From Thermohalobaculum sp039184865 (lineage in GTDB: Bacteria; Pseudomonadota; Alphaproteobacteria; Rhodobacterales; Rhodobacteraceae), in the NCBI GenBank assembly GCA_039184865.1, contig JBCDAV010000003.1:1-64000 (forward strand): a stretch of DNA of 64,000 bases. Reading direction: 5' to 3'. Made by a program: the position numbers and the translations under genes. The notes beneath the pieces are model-generated. The model was not told the origin of the DNA. It ran no database searches and worked only from the letters and a program-made list of their open reading frames with translations. Of this stretch, positions 1 to 8,172 are shown one piece after another. Position 1 is the stretch's first letter. Each line of letters starts with the position of its first letter.

Positions 1-1680
1 CGTGTAGGTGAACGTGTCGACAGCCGTCTCGCCGTCCGCAAGGCCGACAAACGCACCGTTCGGGTCGTAGTTCACGCTGTCATTGTCGGCGTTGATCGTC
101 ACCGTGCCCTGCGTCCCCGTCGTGTCGATCGACAGGATCTCCAGATCGTCCGTCAGGTCAGGATCCGAGTCGTTGCCCGTCAGCGTGATGTCGGACGCAC
201 CGATCGCACCCGACGACGCCGCATCGTCGACCGCATCCGGAAGGTCGTTCTCGCCGGTTACGGTCGCAGTCAACGTCGCGGTCTCGATCGTTGTGAACGT
301 GTCCAGCGCGTTCTGAATTGCTGCCGAGAGGTTCGACGAGTCAGACGAGAGGGTGACAACGGTCCCGTTGACGCCGAGATCGCTCAGGATCTGCTGATAT
401 GCGGCAATCGACGTCTGCTGTGGGGACACCGCGAAGATCACCGAGATGTTGGCAGCATTCAGGAGCGCGCCGACCGATGCGATCGTCGGGTAATCTTCGA
501 TCTCGTCAATATCGGTGTCGCCATCATCGGCAGGCGCTGCGCTGAAGTCTCCCGCGACGTGCGGATCGGCATCCGTCTGCAGAACAATGAAGCGCTGCGC
601 GTCGGACCGGAACCCGATCTCGGTATCCGCACGCAAGGCGATCTGTTGGAGCGCGATCAGCTGCGACTCGTCTGAATCGGATCCCGAACGGGTATCGAGG
701 CCGTCGAGGGTTGCTTGCGTCGTTGCCTTATCGGTCGAGACAGCCTGGTCTGTCAGGTAGGGGTAATCACCGAACGCCGACGAGCCGAAGGGACTGATCG
801 GCTTGTCGATGAAACTTGCAACGCCGAACCCGACATCGTCACCGTCTGCCGTCAGATCGTCGAAGAGACCGCTGAACGCCGCCCGCACATTCGGAAGGTC
901 ATCGGAGAACGAGCCCGACAGATCCTGCGTCAGGATGATGTCGTACTTTCCGGTTACGCCCTGAATCTCGACGCCATAGGTGACTTCCGTGACCGCACTT
1001 TCACCTGCCGCTAGACCTTCAAACTCACCGTTCGCGTTGAAATCGGTTGTTCCGTCCGCATTGATCGTGAACAAGCCGCCGGCCGAACCTGCGACGGCGA
1101 CGCCGACGTTTGAGACCGATCCGGCAACCTGTGTAACCGGCCCGACTTCATCATTGTCGGAGACGTTGATGTCGATGTCGCCTGAACCTTCAGACTCGTT
1201 GACGGTGATCGAGTCATCGAAAACACCCGGCAGATCGGAGAGATCGACCGCATTTCCGTCGACCACCACTTGCAGGGCCTCGAAATTATCGATTGTCAGC
1301 GAAATCGCTGAGAAGCTGAACGAAGAGCCCGGGTTTGCCGTCAACTGCGCGTCCAGATCACGCAAATCGGATATCAGCAAGTTCAATTCGGTCGACGTGA
1401 GTTCGACACGGAGCGTATCCGTATCGCCGCCTCCGTCGTAGTTGTCAGAGGCCCCGACATTCTCCGAGATGACGTGAGTGACCGTGTCGTCGCCGCTTCC
1501 GCCCTCGACGGAGTCGCTGCCAGCGCCGCCGTCGATGCTGTCTGCTCCGCTACCGCCATCTATCAGATCATTCCCGCCGAGGCCGCTCAGAACATCAGCG
1601 CCGCCCAACCCGTTGATCGTGTCGTCTTCCGGCAGGCCGGTTATCGTGTTGTTCCCGCCGTCACCGTTGAACGTGGCCAT
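1..1680 (-). CDS. Integrin-beta-I-like/RTX/VCBS surface protein (5' part, cut by window edge)
   Basis: The first 560 codons are visible; the frame is still open at position 1. The ATG at 1680 follows an AGGAG ribosome site 8 nt upstream. Residues 5-65 are RTX-type Ca-binding nonapeptides (GGxGxDxx). A linker and an Ig/VCBS-like module start near residue 152. A von Willebrand-type domain fills about 245-465, with DLSGS at 253-257 and later QTDADPHVAGD and DSSN motifs typical of integrin beta I-like domains. VCBS repeats follow from about 476. There is no classical signal peptide, so type I export is the likely route (inference; no transporter is in the window). It is a paralogue of the next gene, with the same residue numbering through the I-like domain and near-identical DNA there. 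Partners and ligand are unknown. Confidence 0.85.
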   Translation of the reverse strand, partial: MATFNGDGGNNTITGLPEDDTINGLGGADVLSGLGGNDLIDGGSGADSIDGGAGSDSVEGGSGDDTVTHVISENVGASDNYDGGGDTDTLRVELTSTELNLLISDLRDLDAQLTANPGSSFSFSAISLTIDNFEALQVVVDGNAVDLSDLPGVFDDSITVNESEGSGDIDINVSDNDEVGPVTQVAGSVSNVGVAVAGSAGGLFTINADGTTDFNANGEFEGLAAGESAVTEVTYGVEIQGVTGKYDIILTQDLSGSFSDDLPNVRAAFSGLFDDLTADGDDVGFGVASFIDKPISPFGSSAFGDYPYLTDQAVSTDKATTQATLDGLDTRSGSDSDESQLIALQQIALRADTEIGFRSDAQRFIVLQTDADPHVAGDFSAAPADDGDTDIDEIEDYPTIASVGALLNAANISVIFAVSPQQTSIAAYQQILSDLGVNGTVVTLSSDSSNLSAAIQNALDTFTTIETATLTATVTGENDLPDAVDDAASSGAIGASDITLTGNDSDPDLTDDLEILSIDTTGTQGTVTINADNDSVNYDPNGAFVGLADGETAVDTFTYT

Positions 1681-2112
1681 TGCGCATCTCCTTTGATCCT
1701 CGGCACAATCTGCTCTGCCGGGCCCGCGGCTCTCTCGCGGAATGATTTGTTGTCTCTTACGGGGCTGTTCCGATGAACGCTGCCCGAACACCACGTCTGA
1801 ACGGGACGCAATCGCGTTCCCGTCCAGAACTCACCCATTTCCTGATCATTTAAAGATCAATTTGGGCAAAACCGTAGCAAACTTTATGAGACTTTTACAG
1901 ATCGCAGAGCATTGCAAAATGCAAATAATTACATGCGTTTAGGTTGACACAGATTGTCCCACGATCGGCTACTGTAAGGTCTCGGTAACCGTGAAAATTC
2001 CCGGAATGAAACGCTGAATGCATAAGAAGGCGCAACACACGCAAAACGAAAATCGCCCTGCGTGGAAATCCAGGCAGGGCGAGTTGCGCAATGGGCGAAT
2101 CAATCGGAACGT
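1681..2112. other. Intergenic region between the tandem adhesin genes
   Basis: No gene is supported here. The part next to the downstream paralogue (about 1840-1940) is AT-rich compared with its surroundings and should hold that gene's promoter. It contains the inverted repeat TGATC-N7-GATCA (about 1843-1862). The other end carries the terminator of the upstream paralogue. Confidence 0.6.
2042..2082 (-). terminator. Rho-independent terminator of the 2113-5403 gene
   Basis: On the minus strand a 9-bp perfect stem (TCGCCCTGC at 2082-2074 with GCAGGGCGA at 2061-2053) closes a 12-nt loop and is followed by a T-rich run (2052-2042). It lies about 30 nt past the stop codon of the upstream paralogue, so the two tandem genes are probably separate transcripts. 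Confidence 0.85.
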
Positions 2113-5100
2113 CTAACCACCAAGGAACAGCAGATACTCGATCTCCTGTGTGTCGGAAAATCCGTTCTGGTCTTCGACCAGCACGATCACCTCATAGATC
2201 GCATCGCCGTCGAAGCTGCCGAACGGGTCCGTCAGTGGCGCATCGAGAGAGATAACGCCGGTCGCTGCGTCGATCTCGAACTCTGCGGCGTCTTCGCCGA
2301 AAAGGCTGAATTGGAGGGAGTCGCCGATCGCGATATCCGGGTCCGTCGCCTCGACATCCGTCAGTTCGCCCTGAGACACGGCCGACAGGAACTGTCGAAC
2401 CGGATCGAACTCGATCAACGGAACAGGGAACGTGATCACCGGAGGATTGATCGGATCGTCGAAGGCTTCGTTCGTGACGGTGATCTCGATGCGTTGAGTG
2501 GCACTTCCGAAAATATCGGACACGGTTATGTCGACGTCGTAGACATTGTTGCCGTCTGCGTCCCCGGGGGCTTCGAAATCGGGCGCTGACAGAAACTCGA
2601 TCTCACCGGTGTCGGCGTCGATCTGGAACAAGCCTCCGTCCGGCCCGCCGCCGATTGCGAACGTTATGTCATTGTTCTCCGGATCGATTGCCTGCAGATC
2701 GGCCGCAAGTGGCTGCTCTTCCGGAGTAAAGAACACGACAGGCTCAGGGATGAACGGCGGGAGATTATCGATGACTGTCACCGTGATGTCAGCCGTGTCC
2801 GTCGCACCGCGGCCATCCGAGATCGTGTAAGTTATCGTTTCATCGCCGAAGAACGCGAAGTCCGGGGCGAAATTGATCGTGCCGTCCGGATTGATCGATG
2901 CGGTCCCGTTCGCTGGATCTGACACATCAATCACGGTCAGCGTGTCGCCGTCGACATCGGAGTCATTTGCGAGAACGACGACATCCACGGTTCCGGCCTG
3001 AGCAACGAGCGTTGCATCGTCACGCGCCACAGGTGGCGTGTTGTCGCCGGTGACTGTCACCGTGATCAGAGCCGTGTCTGATCCGCCGTTTCCATCGGTG
3101 ATGGTGTAGGCAAAAACTTCTACCGCAGTTTCACCGGCGATCAGGAAATCGAAATCTACTCCGGGGTCGAAAAGCAGTTCGCCGCTGACAACCGACGCGA
3201 GCCCGCGCGTCCGTGCGCCGATGCTGAGTATCGACAGAACGTCATTCAGGTCCGGGTCCGAGTCGTTCCCAAGGATGTCGATCGATACTGTCGCCCCGTT
3301 CAGGACGGAGGCCGCGTTGTCGACCGCAACGGGCAGGTCGTTTGCGCCCGTCACCGTTACGCTAACGGTGGCCGAGTCCGTACCGCCGTTGCCGTCCGTC
3401 ACCGTGTAGATGAATGTGTCGACCGCGGTCTCGCCCGCACCCAGACCCTCGAAGGCCCCGTTCGGATCATAGTCCACGCTGTCGTTGTCCGCGTTGACCG
3501 TGACCGTGCCGAGGGTGCCTGTCGTGTCGATAGACAGGATTTCGAGATCGTCCGTCAGATCCGGGTCCGAGTCGTTGCCCGTCAGGTCGATGTTCGTTGC
3601 AACCGTGTCGTCCTCGCCGACTGTTGCGCTGTCCGCATTGGCGGTCGGACCGTCATTGGCGCCGTTGACTGTGACCGACACCGTCGCCGTGTCCGTGCCG
3701 CCATTGCCGTCCGTCACCGTGTAGGTGAACGTGTCGATCGCAGTCTCGCCCGCCCCAAGACTTTCGAACGCGCCGTTCGGGTCGTAGTTCACGCTGTCAT
3801 TGTCAGCGTTCACCGTGACCGAGCCCAGCGTGCCGGTCGTGTCGATCGACAGGATCTCCAGATCGTCGGGCAGATCGGGATCGGAGTCATTGCCCGTGAG
3901 ATCAATGGTCGTCGCGATCGTGTTGTCTTCGCCGACAGACGCAACGTCATCGATCGCATCGGGGAGATCGTTCTCGCCCGTCACAGTCGCCGTCAGGGTC
4001 GCGGTCTCGATGGTCGTGAAGGTATCAAGTGCGCCCTGAATCGCAGCGGACAGGTTCGACGAGTCAGACGAGAGCGTCACGACGGTCCCGTTGACGCCGA
4101 GGTCGCTCAGTATTTGCTGGTACGCCGCAATCGATGTCTGCTGAGGAGAGATCGCGAAAATCACCGAGATGTTCGCGGCATTCAGCAGCGCGCCGACGGA
4201 CGCGATCGTGGGATAGTCCTCGGTTTCGTCAATGTCGGTATCGCCATCATCGTCAGGCGCAGCGCTGAAATCTCCCGCCACGTGCGGATCGGCATCGGTC
4301 TGGAGGACCACGAACCGTTGTGCACCGTCGCGAAATCCGATTTCCGTGGTCGCGCGCAGCGCGATCTGCTGCAGCGCAATCAGTTGCGACTCATCAGAAT
4401 CCGACCCCGACCGAGTGTCCAGTGCGTCGAGCGTCGCCTGCGTCGTCGCCTTGTCTGTCGAGACCGACTGGTCGGTATTGTACGGGAAGTCTCCGAACGC
4501 CGACGATCCGAAGGGACTGATCGGCTTGTCGATGAAACTCGCAACACCGAATCCGACATCATCGCCGTCAGCAGTCAGATCGTCGAACAGACCGCTGAAC
4601 GCCGCACGCACATTCGGAAGGTCATCGGAGAACGAACCCGACAGATCCTGCGTCAGGATGATGTCGTACTTTCCGGTGACGCCGCTCACTTCGACGCCAT
4701 ATGTCACTTCGGATACGGCGGACTCACCGACGCCCAGGCTCTCGAACTCGCCATTTGCGTCGAAGTCGGACGTGCCGTCCGCGTTGATCGTGAAAAGCCC
4801 GCCGGTGCTACCGGCAACGGCTACTCCGACGTTCGCAGCCGAACCAGCAACTTCAGAGACCGGCGTCGCCTCGTCGTTGTCGGATACGTTTATGTCGACA
4901 TCACCACCCGCCTCGGACTCGGTCACAGTGATGGCATCATCGATAACGTCCGGCAGGGTCGAAAGATCGACCACGTTGCCGTCCACGAGGACCTCTACGA
5001 CCTCGAAGTTGTCGACGAGCAAATTGACCGCCGTGAAGCTGAACTGCGTCCCGGGGCTGACCGTCATCTGAGCGTCGAGATCACGCAGGTCCGAGATCAG

Positions 5101-5403
5101 CGAACTCAATTCGGACAACGTGAGTTCGAGCCGCAACGTGTCTGTGCCGCCTTCGCCGTCATAGTCGTTCGTCGTCCCAACGTTGTCGGCGAAGACGTGG
5201 ATCACGGTGTCGTTGTCCGCACCGGCCATGATCGAGTCGCTGCCTGCACCGCCCTGGATCGTGTCGTCGCCGCTGCCACCGTTGATGACATCGGTGCCGC
5301 CAAGACCCGAGAGAGAGTCGTTGCCGCCGAAACCGTTGATCGTGTCGTCTTCGGGAAGACCGATGAGGGTGTTGTCGCCTGCGTCGCCGTTGAATGTGGC
5401 CAT
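2113..5403 (-). CDS. Integrin-beta-I-like domain protein with RTX and cadherin/VCBS repeats
   Basis: 1096 aa; the ATG at 5403 has an AGGAGG site 6-7 nt upstream. Residues 5-65 are RTX repeats. Residues 152-240 begin an Ig/VCBS-like module that is interrupted by a von Willebrand domain (about 245-462) and resumes with its last strand (463-480). Three more VCBS modules (476-580, 581-685, 686-785) and cadherin-like domains (786-880, about 880-980, 985-1096) follow. The inserted domain has DxSxS (D253, S255, S257), D260/D261, VGFG (283-286), DKPISP (292-297), D335/E338, EIGFR (354-358), D370, DYP (396-398) and DSSN (447-450), all aligning with the metal sites and core of integrin beta I-like domains. 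The likely role is Ca/Mg-dependent adhesion at the surface or outside the cell (inference). There is no Sec signal. Confidence 0.9.
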   Translation of the reverse strand: MATFNGDAGDNTLIGLPEDDTINGFGGNDSLSGLGGTDVINGGSGDDTIQGGAGSDSIMAGADNDTVIHVFADNVGTTNDYDGEGGTDTLRLELTLSELSSLISDLRDLDAQMTVSPGTQFSFTAVNLLVDNFEVVEVLVDGNVVDLSTLPDVIDDAITVTESEAGGDVDINVSDNDEATPVSEVAGSAANVGVAVAGSTGGLFTINADGTSDFDANGEFESLGVGESAVSEVTYGVEVSGVTGKYDIILTQDLSGSFSDDLPNVRAAFSGLFDDLTADGDDVGFGVASFIDKPISPFGSSAFGDFPYNTDQSVSTDKATTQATLDALDTRSGSDSDESQLIALQQIALRATTEIGFRDGAQRFVVLQTDADPHVAGDFSAAPDDDGDTDIDETEDYPTIASVGALLNAANISVIFAISPQQTSIAAYQQILSDLGVNGTVVTLSSDSSNLSAAIQGALDTFTTIETATLTATVTGENDLPDAIDDVASVGEDNTIATTIDLTGNDSDPDLPDDLEILSIDTTGTLGSVTVNADNDSVNYDPNGAFESLGAGETAIDTFTYTVTDGNGGTDTATVSVTVNGANDGPTANADSATVGEDDTVATNIDLTGNDSDPDLTDDLEILSIDTTGTLGTVTVNADNDSVDYDPNGAFEGLGAGETAVDTFIYTVTDGNGGTDSATVSVTVTGANDLPVAVDNAASVLNGATVSIDILGNDSDPDLNDVLSILSIGARTRGLASVVSGELLFDPGVDFDFLIAGETAVEVFAYTITDGNGGSDTALITVTVTGDNTPPVARDDATLVAQAGTVDVVVLANDSDVDGDTLTVIDVSDPANGTASINPDGTINFAPDFAFFGDETITYTISDGRGATDTADITVTVIDNLPPFIPEPVVFFTPEEQPLAADLQAIDPENNDITFAIGGGPDGGLFQIDADTGEIEFLSAPDFEAPGDADGNNVYDVDITVSDIFGSATQRIEITVTNEAFDDPINPPVITFPVPLIEFDPVRQFLSAVSQGELTDVEATDPDIAIGDSLQFSLFGEDAAEFEIDAATGVISLDAPLTDPFGSFDGDAIYEVIVLVEDQNGFSDTQEIEYLLFLGG
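3349..3978 (-). repeat. Two tandem 315-bp units encoding 105-aa VCBS modules
   Basis: Units 3664-3978 and 3349-3663 encode residues 476-580 and 581-685. They agree at most nucleotide positions when aligned by eye and have exactly the same length. A related 100-aa unit follows (3049-3348), and the same module recurs at 1-255 in the neighbouring paralogue. Such repeats favour unequal recombination and length change. Confidence 0.85.
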
Positions 5404-6004
5404 AACTGCCTCCTATTTGCGCCCGGTCAGGGCTTCGCGCGGACCGCACGGGCATAATTTCCCGGCCGCGTCGCGATCTTGATTGGAATGGGCATCCCAC
5501 CCACCCTCGCGAAAGCGCCAGGGCTTTAGATGAATTGCTATCAAATTTTCTAGATATTTGACAGATTTTAAACGATTGAAATCGTTAACTGTGAGTATCG
5601 TTTTGGTTGAGTTCATCGGAAAATACATTGTCAATTTCAAAGGTGAAGTATCAAGGTTAACGTTTTTTCGTGATCATTGAAAAAAGACCGAGCAACTTGA
5701 GATGCTGGCGTCATTGTACTTGTGAATTTACTTGTCCACACAACTTTCAATAAGGGTTTGGGTCAAATCTCCGCTGCATCATAGCCCTGCGGTTGTTTTG
5801 CGGGCCGGTTGATTTCGAAAAGAGCTTTACTCCGTTTAGTTTTGTTAACTTTTCATCGTCGTCCAATATATGTCAAAATGAAGCATAGGCGCCCACCGAT
5901 GTCAATCGCAATCGACAGCGGGCTGGCCTCACCGGCGTTAACAGTAAATCCGCGGCCGCTAGAGCTGAGCCACAATCTCGCCTTAAATCTTACCGGAATG
6001 CGAA
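5404..6004. other. AT-rich intergenic region, promoter side of the adhesin gene
   Basis: About 600 nt without a supportable gene and visibly richer in A+T than the rest of the window. It should contain the promoter of the minus-strand adhesin gene. Two inverted repeats stand out: AACGATT-GA-AATCGTT (5572-5587) and an A/T stem TTTTTTC...GAAAAAA (5663-5669/5679-5685) around TGATCA. The 3' end of the monooxygenase gene abuts at 6005 and no clear terminator for it was seen. Confidence 0.6.
5572..5587. promoter_or_regulatory. Palindrome, possible operator of the adhesin gene
   Basis: AACGATTGAAATCGTT is a perfect inverted repeat with 7-nt arms and a 2-nt centre, about 170 nt upstream of the adhesin start codon in AT-rich DNA. 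Size and symmetry suit a dimeric regulator; which one is unknown. Confidence 0.35.
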
Positions 6005-7534
6005 TCAGTGGGGCATCTGGTAGGCGTCATTCAGCCAGCCGGTCTCGTCGTAATCGGCCATGCACTGGTTGGCAAAATCAGTCATCTTTGCCAGCGACCC
6101 GGAACCCTGCGCCTGGAACAACGCCTGGAAGCGAACCATCTCATTGCTACCGGCATAGTTCCGCTCATAGAGCTCGTGACGGCCACCGAACTCCGAACCG
6201 ATTGCATCCCAAAGGAGCTTCATGATCTTGATCCGCTCCTTGTAGTCGATCCCGTTCGATCCGCGCACGTACTGCTTCAGGTAGCGGTCGACCTCGGGAT
6301 TGGCGAAATCCTTGGCCGACGACGGCAGGTAGATCAGGCCCGATGCAACCACCTGCTGCACGATTTCTTTGACCCTGGGCCAAGCCTCGGTCGCCAGCAT
6401 CCGGTAGGCTGACGATGTCTCGCCGTTCGGCAGCACCGCCCCGCCGATCCAGGGCTGCGGCGTCCCGGCCATTGAATCCGACAGCGCCCAGAACGTGTTG
6501 CGCCAGTTGATCACTTCACCGAGCTGCGTCTGCACGCCCCGGAACGCCATGGTCCCCGATGCCTCCAGCGCCCGGTGCAACAAACCCGCCATGAAGTCGA
6601 GCTTCACGGCGAGCCGCGTGCAGGCCTGGAACGTGAACCCGTTAAAGAAACCCGACCGCGGATAGAACGCCTTCAACTTGTCGAGATCCTTGTAAACCAG
6701 CAAATTCTCCCAAGGGATCAGAACCTTGTCGAAGACGATGATCGCATCGTTCTCGTCGAACCGGCTCGATAGCGGGTAGTCGAACGGCGTCGCCGTCTCC
6801 GCCGCCACCTGCTCGTAAGACGCACGGCAGATAAGCTTGACGCCCGGGCTGTCCATGGGGGCGATGAACATGCAGGCGAAGTCCTCGTGGTCGATTTCGC
6901 CGGACATGTTCTGGGCGAGGAAATTGTAGTGGGTCAGGGCCGAGTTCGTCGCGACGACCTTGGCGCCGGACACGATGATCCCGGCATCGGTCTCGGCATC
7001 GCAAGACAGGTAGACATCGCGCACTTCGGAAGACGGCTTGTCCCGATCGATCGGAGGATTCACGATCGCATGGTTGAGATAGAAAACGGCTTCCTGACAC
7101 TTCTTGTGCCAACTCCGCGCATTGTCGGCGAAGTCGCCATAGAATTCGGCGTTTGCGCCGAGCGTATTCATCAGCGCGGCCTTGTAGTCCGGCGAGCGGC
7201 CCATCCAGCCATAACTCAACCGAGACCACCCCGCGATCGCATCGCGCTGCGCAAAAAGATCCTCGGCCGAATGGGCGACCTTGAAGAACTTGTGGGTATA
7301 ACCGCCATTCCCCGTGTCGGTCGGCGCGCACAGAACTTCCTTCGTCTCATTGGCGTGCAGTGCATCGTAAAGCTGGGCCGTCGATCGCGCCGAATTGCGG
7401 AACGCCGGATGCGTCGTCACGTCGTCGACACGCTCGCCGTAGACATAGACTTCGCGGCCGTCCCGCAGGCTCTCCAGATACTCCGCCCCGGTGAACGGGC
7501 GTTTGTCATCGGCGCGAACGGCGGCGTAGTCCAT
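6005..7534 (-). CDS. HpaB-family flavin-dependent aromatic monooxygenase
   Basis: 509 aa, the usual length of the 4-hydroxyphenylacetate 3-monooxygenase oxygenase component (HpaB; acyl-CoA dehydrogenase-like fold). The N-terminus has the family opening (FTGAEYLESLRDGREVYVYG), and the body has the conserved SGAKVVATNSALTHYN stretch. HpaB enzymes hydroxylate phenols ortho to the OH using FADH2 supplied by a separate reductase (HpaC); no reductase gene is nearby. The ATG at 7534 has a GGGAGG site. It is divergent from a MarR regulator, so the pair is probably a regulator-target unit. The real substrate is uncertain: HpaB relatives also act on chlorophenols and pyoverdine precursors. Confidence 0.85.
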   Translation of the reverse strand: MDYAAVRADDKRPFTGAEYLESLRDGREVYVYGERVDDVTTHPAFRNSARSTAQLYDALHANETKEVLCAPTDTGNGGYTHKFFKVAHSAEDLFAQRDAIAGWSRLSYGWMGRSPDYKAALMNTLGANAEFYGDFADNARSWHKKCQEAVFYLNHAIVNPPIDRDKPSSEVRDVYLSCDAETDAGIIVSGAKVVATNSALTHYNFLAQNMSGEIDHEDFACMFIAPMDSPGVKLICRASYEQVAAETATPFDYPLSSRFDENDAIIVFDKVLIPWENLLVYKDLDKLKAFYPRSGFFNGFTFQACTRLAVKLDFMAGLLHRALEASGTMAFRGVQTQLGEVINWRNTFWALSDSMAGTPQPWIGGAVLPNGETSSAYRMLATEAWPRVKEIVQQVVASGLIYLPSSAKDFANPEVDRYLKQYVRGSNGIDYKERIKIMKLLWDAIGSEFGGRHELYERNYAGSNEMVRFQALFQAQGSGSLAKMTDFANQCMADYDETGWLNDAYQMPH

Positions 7535-7571
7535 GTCTGACCTCCCAACGACCCTTGCGGTCGGTGATTAT

Positions 7572-7589
7572 TCATTGATATGTTAATGA
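7572..7589. promoter_or_regulatory. Candidate MarR operator between hpaB-like and marR
   Basis: TCATTGATATGTTAATGA has perfect 5-nt inverted arms (TCATT/AATGA) around an AT-rich centre in the very short gap between the divergent genes, the usual position for autoregulating MarR/HpaR sites. It covers the possible upstream starts at 7580 and 7586, which favours translation from 7592. Confidence 0.5.
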
Positions 7590-7591
7590 GC

Positions 7592-8098
7592 ATGAAAGAC
7601 ACGCCCGATGTCAAGCCCGAGACACCCGAAATCCGGGGGCTTGGCCAGTCGCTGCCGATCCAGTTGCTCAAGGTCCACGATCTGGTGATGGCCTACTTCC
7701 GGCCCATGCTGCATCGCTTCCGAATGACCGACCAGCAATGGCGCGTGCTGCGCGCAATCGCCGATGGGACGACCGACTTCGGCGACCTCGCCGAGGCCAC
7801 GCACATCCAGCCCGCTTCGCTCTCGCGGATGCTCGTGGGGCTGCAAGACCGCGGATGGACCACACGGGAGGTCTCGGAGACCGATCGTCGTCAGCGCAGG
7901 GTCACCATGACGGAAGAAGGTTGGGCGCTGTTCCGCGCGGCCGCCGCCGAGACCGAGGCGATCTATGCCGATCTGGAGGCCGATCTGGGCCCGGCTCATG
8001 CCGAACTACTGTCGGCATTGAAGTCCGGTACGGACAGTCTGCAGGCGACATCGACTGGCGCAGAAGTCGAAACCGCTTCGGAACCAGCGACTAACTGA
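7592..8098 (+). CDS. MarR-family regulator (HpaR-like)
   Basis: 168 aa from the ATG at 7592; in-frame ATGs at 7580 and 7586 fall inside the candidate operator and none has a strong ribosome site. The winged-helix core covers about residues 35-120, with a recognition region around QPASLSRMLVGLQDRGW and a wing at TDRRQRRVTMTEEG. It resembles HpaR, the homoprotocatechuate operon repressor, in the LPIQLLKVHDLVMAYFRPML dimerisation helix. Divergent placement next to an HpaB-type monooxygenase suggests it represses that gene and itself, released by an aromatic ligand (inference). Confidence 0.85.
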   Translation: MKDTPDVKPETPEIRGLGQSLPIQLLKVHDLVMAYFRPMLHRFRMTDQQWRVLRAIADGTTDFGDLAEATHIQPASLSRMLVGLQDRGWTTREVSETDRRQRRVTMTEEGWALFRAAAAETEAIYADLEADLGPAHAELLSALKSGTDSLQATSTGAEVETASEPATN

Positions 8099-8172
8099 AG
8101 CGCAACTCAAGCCAGTCTAAATTCCGCGCACGCTGCACGAGATGGCTGCCAGGATCGCAGAAGTTCGACCGG

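Noticed and set aside
1944..1975. TTGACA followed by TACTGT on the plus strand
   Set aside because: The spacer is 20 nt, too long for a standard promoter, and it would read into the terminator and antisense of the adhesin gene with no target.
4114..5457. 447-codon plus-strand frame opposite the adhesin gene
   Set aside because: Arg-rich, no ribosome site or family features; a shadow of the long high-GC coding strand. The same applies to the long frame opposite 10656-12284.
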